Source: Spirochaetaceae bacterium
Lineage (GTDB): Bacteria; Spirochaetota; Spirochaetia; Treponematales; Breznakiellaceae
Reading direction: 5' to 3'
Length of the DNA: 5,425 nt
NCBI GenBank assembly: GCA_031290405.1
Contig: JAITNO010000037.1
Coordinates: forward strand, 1-5,425
Shown here piece by piece: positions 1 through 4,163 of the stretch. Positions within the stretch are counted from its first letter, which is position 1, and the number at the start of each line of letters is the position of its first letter. Below the pieces are notes generated by a model. The model saw nothing but the letters and a program-made list of their open reading frames with translations, was not told the DNA's origin and did not search any database. A program made the translations under genes and the position numbers.

Positions 1-308
1 CCACAAACCACGAAATCTTCGCCGACTTCCGGCGCCTGGGAGCCCAGACGCACGACAAAGGCGTCCACCACGCCGCGGAAGCCCGCACGTGGATACTCCC
101 GCTCGACGCCCCCGCGCCAAAATCGGCAAAAACCCCCGGCGGGGAAAGCTACGAAAGCACGGCAAGCCCCTGGCGCAGAGTGTTCGACGCAGAGCACATC
201 GGCAAACGCCTCCACATCATGATGCGCTGGGAAAACCGCTCCCTGGACGGCGACGAAGACGCCGGCAAAGGCCCCTGGAGCGCCGTCCAAAGCATCATCA
301 TTCCGTAA
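1..308 (+). CDS. 3' end of an RWEN/GPW-type hypothetical protein (5' end outside window)
   Basis: The reading frame is open from the left edge (first full codon at position 3) to a TAA at 306-308, giving 101 visible residues. The C-terminus reads RVFDAEHIGKRLHIMMRWEN, followed after an acidic stretch by GKGPWSAVQSIIIP. I recognise this ending from secreted or surface-like hypothetical proteins of Treponema and Bacteroidetes, usually about 220 aa, whose last ~100 residues look like a fibronectin type III-like beta-sandwich. The earlier GAQTHDKGVHHAAEARTWIL matches the GVHG-type strand of the same domain. Compared with the usual ending, the RWEN...GPW segment carries a small Asp/Gly-rich insertion (SLDGDEDA). 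The start, any signal peptide and the N-terminal domain lie outside the window. The gene is convergent with the minus-strand cassette to its right. Function is unknown; family placement is from memory and moderately sure. Confidence 0.75.
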   Translation, partial: TNHEIFADFRRLGAQTHDKGVHHAAEARTWILPLDAPAPKSAKTPGGESYESTASPWRRVFDAEHIGKRLHIMMRWENRSLDGDEDAGKGPWSAVQSIIIP

Positions 309-381
309 GGGAAGGGGGCCCAAGACTGGGGAGGGCCGCTCGCGAGCAAAAAGCGCATTGCTGGGGGCGTAGCGGGGGGGG
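309..381. other. Convergent intergenic spacer, no clear terminator
   Basis: This 73-bp spacer separates two convergent genes. It holds a weak 5-bp inverted repeat (GGCCC 317-321 / GGGCC 333-337), a 10-bp perfect palindrome GCTCGCGAGC at 338-347 and a run of eight G at 374-381. No T-tract follows either inverted repeat on the strand where a terminator would need it, so I do not call a Rho-independent terminator. Confidence 0.5.
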
Positions 382-621
382 TTATTCTTTGACGGCGGCG
401 GGCGGGTAAGCCGGCGGCTTGTTCCGCTCCATCCGGGCGGCGGCGTCTTCCGGCGATTCGGTGGGCCAGGGCTTCCCGTCGGGGGTAAGGCAAGGGTCTT
501 CCCGCTGATGCTTGCGGTAGCCCTCCCAGCCGCCATACTTCTCAACAACGTGAGCTTTCCGCTCGCGGCATTCCGCTAAAACAGGGTCAATGTAGTAATC
601 CGGGTCAGGTGAACAATTCAT
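382..621 (-). CDS. Small putative antitoxin, distal paralogue (79 aa)
   Basis: The start is the ATG at 621-619, chosen because AAGGAG (complement of 629-634) lies 7 nt upstream; an ATG 20 codons earlier has no such site and would overlap the PIN remnant. The core DPVLAECRERKAHVVEKYGG resembles the DP-(I/V)-x-E-(V/C)-R-x-x-(K/R)-E...G pattern of small proteins encoded next to IES/IET-type PIN proteins in many bacteria, which are annotated as antitoxin components or hypothetical. The usual short version ends soon after the helical core; this one adds a Pro-rich tail ending KPPAYPPAAVKE. No signal peptide, membrane segment or recognisable DNA-binding motif is visible. It is about 85% identical to the copy at 715-954, differing mainly at SPDPD, RKHQ and TESPEDAAAR. 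It lacks its own intact toxin: only a remnant of a PIN gene precedes it. The antitoxin role is inferred from context. Confidence 0.7.
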   Translation of the reverse strand: MNCSPDPDYYIDPVLAECRERKAHVVEKYGGWEGYRKHQREDPCLTPDGKPWPTESPEDAAARMERNKPPAYPPAAVKE

Positions 622-628
622 AGGTTTT

Positions 629-634
629 CTCCTT
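629..634 (-). promoter_or_regulatory. Ribosome binding site of the distal small gene
   Basis: AAGGAG on the minus strand, 7 nt before the ATG at 621. It overlaps the last two bases of the TAA that ends the PIN-gene remnant, the same arrangement as in the intact pair at 962-967. It decides the 79-aa start over the longer 99-aa frame. Confidence 0.8.
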
Positions 635-685
635 ACATAGGCGTCATCAGACCTTCCGGCGTTACCAGCGTCGGCGTCCAAAGCC
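633..685 (-). pseudogene. 3' remnant of the PIN-domain gene
   Basis: Read on the minus strand, this stretch encodes LWTPTLVTPEGLMTPM and then TAA, which matches the last 16 residues of the intact PIN protein at 966-1448 apart from one Ile-to-Val change. Upstream of it (686-708) homology stops and no start codon or PIN sequence is found. It is therefore a passenger fragment carried by the tandem duplication, not a gene. Its main retained element is the ribosome binding site for the following small gene, which overlaps its stop codon. Confidence 0.85.
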
Positions 686-714
686 GCCGTAGGCCGCTAC
701 AAAAAAACGGGGGG

Positions 715-954
715 TTATTCTTTGACGGCGGCGGGCGGGTAAGCCGGCGGCTTGTTCCGCTCCATCAGGGCGGCCAGGTCCTCCGGTTTGGCCGTGGGCC
801 AGGGCTTCCCGTCGGGGGTAAGGCAAGGGTCTTCCCGCAAGTGCCTATTATAGCCCTCCCAGCCGCCATACTTCTCAATGACGTGAGCTTTCCGCTCGCG
901 ACATTCCGCTAAAACAGGGTCAATGTAGTAATTCGGATCGCCTGAACAATTCAT
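715..954 (-). CDS. Small putative antitoxin, PIN-adjacent copy (79 aa)
   Basis: The start ATG (954-952) is preceded by AAGGAG at 967-962, and the PIN stop codon lies only 11 nt upstream, so the two genes are very probably one transcript with coupled translation. The core DPVLAECRERKAHVIEKYGG fits the small partner of IES/IET-type PIN proteins, where the partner is thought to neutralise the nuclease; the order is toxin first, antitoxin second. The protein is predicted to be mostly helical in the middle, with a conserved EDPCLTPDGKPWPT segment and a Pro-rich tail. The two Cys residues (C3 and C18 in CSGDP and AECRE, plus one in EDPCL) are shared with the other paralogue. This copy sits directly behind the intact PIN gene, so it is the better candidate for the cognate antitoxin. 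Function is inferred from neighbourhood and pattern, not demonstrated. Confidence 0.75.
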   Translation of the reverse strand: MNCSGDPNYYIDPVLAECRERKAHVIEKYGGWEGYNRHLREDPCLTPDGKPWPTAKPEDLAALMERNKPPAYPPAAVKE

Positions 955-961
955 AGGTTTT

Positions 962-967
962 CTCCTT
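962..967 (-). promoter_or_regulatory. Ribosome binding site overlapping the PIN stop codon
   Basis: AAGGAG on the minus strand, with the first two bases shared with the TAA of the PIN gene (968-966) and 7 nt before the ATG at 954. Termination of PIN translation would place a ribosome at the start of the small gene. Confidence 0.8.
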
Positions 968-1448
968 ACATGGGCGTCATCAGACCTTCCGGCGTTATCA
1001 GCGTCGGCGTCCAAAGCCCGTGCATATCGTTATACTCGCGGACTTTCATCTGCGATGTCGGCCCCAAATGGCCGCAGTTCCAGGTTAAAAGATAATCAAT
1101 GCGCCTTAGCACACAGAAGGCCAGGTGGGAACAATCGGCTTTCGCGCGGTTAGGAATCTTGAGAAGTTGTTGGTAGACGCCGGCCAGTTCCCGTCGTCCA
1201 TCCGGTTCCGGTAATTTCTCAATGCCCGCAATAAAATCAAGCCGGCGTTGCGCCGCTTCCCTGTCGCCGTCGCTGATCTCGTCAACCATAGCCTGGCTTA
1301 CATACAGCTTGTACTCGTGCCGCTGGCGTTCCCAAAAGAACTGGGTAAGATACTGCCGCCCGGCGGTTATCAGGTCGCCGCTGGGCCTCGCCGTGGCATA
1401 GCTGGGAATGGTGCTTTCGATGTATGCGCTCTTTTTAGCCTCGTCCAT
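966..1448 (-). CDS. PIN-domain (VapC-type) putative toxin ribonuclease, 160 aa
   Basis: The protein has the layout of the IES/IET subfamily of PIN domains: an N-terminal strand with acidic E11 (AYIESTIPSYATARPSGDL), a helix with E57 (VSQAMVDEISDGD), EAAQRRLDFIAGIEKLP at 64-80, the helix AKADCSHLAF with D105, and the strand DYLLTWNCGHLG at 118-129. Family members are annotated as VapC-like toxins, Mg2+-dependent ribonucleases that cut tRNA or rRNA; E11, E57 and D105 would form the acidic metal site. The usual ADALH appears here as ADCSH, keeping Asp and His. I chose ATG 1448 because it starts eight codons before the conserved IES strand; the frame stays open for 40 more codons upstream but that part has no family resemblance and runs into the ATPase promoter region. 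The ribosome binding site is weak (CTGGAAAC). It is followed 11 nt later by its small partner gene. The ending LITPEGLMTPM is duplicated as a remnant at 633-685. Confidence 0.85.
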   Translation of the reverse strand: MDEAKKSAYIESTIPSYATARPSGDLITAGRQYLTQFFWERQRHEYKLYVSQAMVDEISDGDREAAQRRLDFIAGIEKLPEPDGRRELAGVYQQLLKIPNRAKADCSHLAFCVLRRIDYLLTWNCGHLGPTSQMKVREYNDMHGLWTPTLITPEGLMTPM

Positions 1449-1568
1449 GTTTCCAGCGTACCATGCGCCCCTTTTTTTTACAATGGGCGGCGCGGCGCCG
1501 CACAGGCGGTAGGCTTTGCGTCCGAGGAGGCTTCCCCCTTCCGTTGTTTTCTGATAGGCTGAGAGCAA
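1449..1568. promoter_or_regulatory. Divergent promoter region between PIN cassette and ATPase operon
   Basis: These 120 bp should hold the promoters of both divergent transcripts. On the plus strand TACAAT at 1479-1484, after a run of eight T, is the best -10-like hexamer, but no good -35 lies 16-18 bp upstream. A perfect 10-bp palindrome GCGGCGCCGC (1492-1501) lies just downstream and could be an operator or start-site hairpin. A GAGGAGG at 1524-1530 is not followed by an in-frame start at usable distance. The start at 1569 has only a weak GAGAG (1561-1565) 3 nt before it. Promoter placement is a guess from sequence alone. Confidence 0.35.
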
Positions 1569-4163
1569 ATGGAAGAACTATCATCGACTGCAAAGTTGGA
1601 CAAGCAGATTTTTGACGACGCGCATAAGAAGGCGACGCAGCTACGGAAAAACGCGGATTCGGCGATTGCCGAGCAAAGGGCCCTGTGGAACGGGAAACTG
1701 CGCGAGGCTCTTTCGACGGAAAGGGCGAGGTTTTCGAGTCAATTGGACGCATACCGGGCCGAAACCGACGCGCGGCTGGCGCTGGACAAGAGGCGCATTC
1801 AATGGGAAAAAACGGAGGAGCGTCTGCAAGACGCCACCGGAGCGTTTTTGACGGGCGCGAAGCGGGAAACCTTGCTTGATTGCGCGGGCAAGGTCTTTGC
1901 CGTGCGCTTTAGGGAGTGTTTCCAGGAAGATGCGGCTGACGCGGCGAACGGGGCCTTCAGTTTTGCCGGTTTGCGTCCGGACGAGCTGGACGCGCTGCTG
2001 AAAAAGGCTCTGCCTGAGTGCGACGCTTCCCTTTGGACGATGAACGAGGTGAAGCTTGAATCGCGTTTTGGCGGCGCGGACGTCAGGCTCCGGCTTGACG
2101 CCCGGTCGGCTTCGGTCGATGTGCGGCTTGGCGCGGAGATGGAAGAATTGTTGTTGAAGTACCGCGCCGAGCTGTCGGACGCGCTTTTTGGAAAGGGTTC
2201 CCCCAATGGAGCGCCCGACCGCCTTCCGTCTCGAACCGCCCCTCTCGCAGCGGAGGCAAAGGCTGAAGTACCTCAGGCACACGCGCCTGTGGCGCCGCCC
2301 GACCGCCTTCTGCCTCGAATCGCCCCTTCCATAGTGGAGGCAAGGCTGAAGGCGCCCGAGGCGCCGCCTGAGGCGCCTGAAGGGCGGGTTGCCCGCATCG
2401 CCGGGCCGATTGTCCACATTTCCGGCATGAAGGGGGCGGCCCTCTACGACGTCGTCCGCGTCGGCGAAAAGAAGATTGCAGGCGAGATCATCCGCATGGA
2501 AGGGGGGCAGTCGGTCGTGCAGGTCTACGAAGACGACACCGGCATGAAGGTCGGCGCCGCGGCGTTTACCACGGGGAAGCCGCTTTCCGCGCTCCTGGGC
2601 CCCGGCCTTATCGGGAACATTTACGACGGCATTCAGCGGCCCCTCGAAACGCTTTACCAACAGTCAGGCGCCTTCATGGCGGTGGGCGCCGAGGGCGATC
2701 CGCTCGATGCAAAGAAGCTCTGGGACTTTGTTCCCGACGCGGCGATTCGGCAGCGCTTGAGCGCGGGCGAGGAGGTCGAGGTTGCGGCGGGCATGGCGCT
2801 GGGCTCGGTAAAAGAGACGCAGAGCGTTACGTGCACGATCATGGCGCCGCCGGGGACGAAGGGCGGGAGCCTTAGTTTTCTGGCGGAAGCGGGCCCGGTT
2901 ACGATTGAGTCGATCATCGCAAAGACCGACCGGGGGGAGGAGATCGCCGTCGCCCAGTGGTGGCCCGTGCGGAATCCCCGCCCCGCCGCGAAGCGCCTCG
3001 CCGCCGACCAGCCGCTGATTACGGGGCTGCGGGTCATCGATGTGTTTTTCCCGCTCTCGAAGGGCGGCACGGCGGGCATCCCCGGCGGCTTCGGCACCGG
3101 CAAGACGATGACCCAGCACGCCATCGCCAAGTGGTGCGACGCCAACGTCATCATCTACATCGGCTGCGGCGAGCGGGGCAACGAGATGACCGAAGTCCTT
3201 ACCGAGTTTCCCCGCCTTGTCGACCCGCGCACGGGGCGCAGCCTCATGGAACGCACGATTCTGATTGCAAACACGTCGAATATGCCCGTCGCCGCGCGGG
3301 AAGTGTCCATCTATACCGGCGTAACGCTGGCCGAATTCTACCGCGACATGGGCTACAGCGTCGCGCTCATGGCGGACAGCACGAGCCGCTGGGCCGAGGC
3401 GTTGCGCGAGCTTTCGGGGCGCCTCGAAGAGATGCCCGCCGAAGAGGGCTTTCCCGCCTACCTCCCCTCGCGCCTTGCCGAATTCTACGAGCGGGCGGGC
3501 CGCGTGAAGACATTGGGCAAGCTTGAAGGCTCGATTTCCATCATCGGGGCGATTTCTCCGCCGGGCGGGGACTTTTCGGAGCCGGTAACGCAGAACACCA
3601 GGCGCTTCATCCGCTGTTTCTGGGAGCTTGACCGCGAGCTTGCCAACGCGCGGCATTATCCGGCTATCAGCTGGACGGACAGCTACAGCGAATACGCCGC
3701 CGACCTTGCCCCTTGGTGGGAGCGCGTCAACCATTCCTGGCGGACGACGCGCCAGGATGCGCTGAACCTTTTGCAGCGCGAGCGGCGCCTTGCAGAGATC
3801 GTCCGCCTTATCGGGGTGGACGCCCTGCCCGACGACCAAAAGCTCATCCTGACGGCGGCGGACATCATCAAGGAAGGCTTTCTCCAGCAGAATTCGTTTG
3901 ACGACGTTGATATGTACTGCGTCCCCGAAAAGGAAGTCAAGCTCCTTGGCATGATCATGGAGTTCTATCGCCAGGCTGATGAGTGTGTGCGGCTCGGCGC
4001 GCCGCTTATCCGCGTGCTGGCTCACTCGATAAAGGAAAATATGTCCCGCCTGAAGAGCGAGGTGCCGAACGACGCGCTGGAGAAGCTCGACGAATTTGCC
4101 GAGAAGACGCGCACCGACTTTGAGGGGCTGAAAAACATCTATAAAAACAAGGCGGCGTTATGA
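1569..4163 (+). CDS. V/A-type ATPase subunit E-subunit A fusion (864 aa)
   Basis: One uninterrupted frame encodes two ATPase subunits. Residues 1-208 are subunit E: the start MEELSSTAKLDKQIF and the charged, helical coiled-coil segment to about 90 are treponemal-type E, followed by the globular domain ending LKYRAELSDALFG. Residues 211-270 are a Pro/Ala/Glu-rich linker made by two DNA repeats. From about 272 (GRVARIAGPIVHISGMKGA) to 864 is a full-length catalytic subunit A (about 593 aa, normal size): beta-barrel, A-type bulge (about 380-470), P-loop GGFGTGKT at 506-513 with K512 and T513, catalytic E535 in GCGERGNEM, Walker B strand VALMADS at 598-604, SPPGGDFSEP at 663-672, and the helical C-terminus. 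No active-site residue is missing. A hydrolyses ATP (or synthesises it) in the A3B3 head; E is peripheral stalk. Normally these are separate genes. The internal alternatives for A are GTG at 2289 or 2334, or CTG at 2346 preceded by GGAGG (2336-2340); the first ATG (2427) would cut the beta-barrel. Confidence 0.9.
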   Translation: MEELSSTAKLDKQIFDDAHKKATQLRKNADSAIAEQRALWNGKLREALSTERARFSSQLDAYRAETDARLALDKRRIQWEKTEERLQDATGAFLTGAKRETLLDCAGKVFAVRFRECFQEDAADAANGAFSFAGLRPDELDALLKKALPECDASLWTMNEVKLESRFGGADVRLRLDARSASVDVRLGAEMEELLLKYRAELSDALFGKGSPNGAPDRLPSRTAPLAAEAKAEVPQAHAPVAPPDRLLPRIAPSIVEARLKAPEAPPEAPEGRVARIAGPIVHISGMKGAALYDVVRVGEKKIAGEIIRMEGGQSVVQVYEDDTGMKVGAAAFTTGKPLSALLGPGLIGNIYDGIQRPLETLYQQSGAFMAVGAEGDPLDAKKLWDFVPDAAIRQRLSAGEEVEVAAGMALGSVKETQSVTCTIMAPPGTKGGSLSFLAEAGPVTIESIIAKTDRGEEIAVAQWWPVRNPRPAAKRLAADQPLITGLRVIDVFFPLSKGGTAGIPGGFGTGKTMTQHAIAKWCDANVIIYIGCGERGNEMTEVLTEFPRLVDPRTGRSLMERTILIANTSNMPVAAREVSIYTGVTLAEFYRDMGYSVALMADSTSRWAEALRELSGRLEEMPAEEGFPAYLPSRLAEFYERAGRVKTLGKLEGSISIIGAISPPGGDFSEPVTQNTRRFIRCFWELDRELANARHYPAISWTDSYSEYAADLAPWWERVNHSWRTTRQDALNLLQRERRLAEIVRLIGVDALPDDQKLILTAADIIKEGFLQQNSFDDVDMYCVPEKEVKLLGMIMEFYRQADECVRLGAPLIRVLAHSIKENMSRLKSEVPNDALEKLDEFAEKTRTDFEGLKNIYKNKAAL
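2213..2268 (+). repeat. Linker repeat copy 1
   Basis: This 56-bp unit matches 2297-2351 with 8 mismatches and one single-base gap (hand alignment). It encodes PDRLPSRTAPLAAEAKAE of the E-A linker. It contains an imperfect hairpin, CCTCT 2241-2245 with GGAGG 2252-2256, and most mismatches between copies fall in the hairpin loop. The AAA at 2258-2260 carries the extra base relative to copy 2. Confidence 0.85.
2297..2351 (+). repeat. Linker repeat copy 2
   Basis: Starts exactly 84 bp after copy 1 and encodes PDRLLPRIAPSIVEARLK. The first half is in the same frame as copy 1; after the one-base gap the second half is read in another frame (EARLK against EAKAE), so the conservation is at DNA level. 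An imperfect hairpin pairs CCTTC 2325-2329 with GGAGG 2336-2340. On the opposite strand both copies read PPL(R/W)(E/K)GRFE(T/A)EGGRA, a look I associate with translated dispersed intergenic repeats. Confidence 0.85.
4149..4163 (+). promoter_or_regulatory. Translational coupling site: RBS and ATGA overlap before subunit B
   Basis: AAGGCGG at 4149-4155 is a near-consensus ribosome binding site 4 nt before the ATG at 4160. The TGA of the E-A frame (4161-4163) overlaps that ATG as ATGA. Such overlap usually couples translation, which would help keep A and B production equal for a 3:3 head. Confidence 0.8.

Larger units (their letters stand above)
376..685. repeat. Tandem duplication, left copy (310 bp)
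   Basis: This copy aligns without gaps to 709-1018 at a constant offset of 333 bp. I counted about 29 mismatches over the 304 bp from 382 to 685, so roughly 90% identity. The unit runs from a G-run through a complete 79-aa gene and its ribosome binding site into the last ~50 bp of the PIN gene upstream of it (in minus-strand sense). The match stops after CCAAAGCC. Twenty-three bases (686-708) separate the copies. Mismatches cluster in three short blocks of the coding region, while the ribosome binding site and the 3' end are nearly unchanged. Confidence 0.93.
709..1018. repeat. Tandem duplication, right copy (310 bp)
   Basis: This is the partner of 376-685. Here the unit is continuous with the intact PIN gene, so this is the likely parental copy and the left copy the derived one. 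The left border is a G-run (709-714), preceded on the plus strand by seven A and a C; the right border lies inside the PIN coding sequence at 1018. Confidence 0.93.

Noticed and set aside
338..352. Terminator at the palindrome GCTCGCGAGC followed by AAAAA
   Set aside because: The palindrome has no loop and the tract is A on the plus strand on the wrong side for a minus-strand terminator, so it fits neither direction.
89..409. Arg-rich 106-codon plus-strand frame
   Set aside because: Overlaps the RWEN/GPW-type gene in another frame and has shadow composition (long Arg runs).
149..493. 114-codon minus-strand frame
   Set aside because: Overlaps two supported genes in other frames, has no ribosome binding site and no recognisable family.
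622..681. 20-residue N-terminal extension of the distal small protein (start MDADAG)
   Set aside because: This stretch is the PIN-gene tail read in another frame; the AAGGAG at 629-634 points to ATG 621.
701..714. Terminator after the PIN-adjacent small gene (seven T on the minus strand)
   Set aside because: No GC-rich hairpin precedes the T-tract; it looks like a duplication junction instead.
376..1018. CRISPR array or insertion sequence terminal repeats
   Set aside because: Only two long direct copies with coding content, no short regular repeats, no transposase and no inverted termini.
1449..1568. N-terminal extension of the PIN protein by 40 residues
   Set aside because: Open but without family resemblance; it would consume the whole divergent promoter region, and ATG 1448 fits the usual family start.
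1641..2660. Open frame of 339 codons on the minus strand opposite subunit E and the linker
   Set aside because: Antisense shadow with Arg-rich low-complexity composition; the plus-strand E and A sequence explains the region.
2664..4025. Long open frame of 453 codons on the minus strand opposite subunit A
   Set aside because: It lies wholly antisense to a well-conserved ATPase gene, shows no domain I recognise, and is rich in Arg, Ala and His as expected from the shadow of a GC-rich coding strand.
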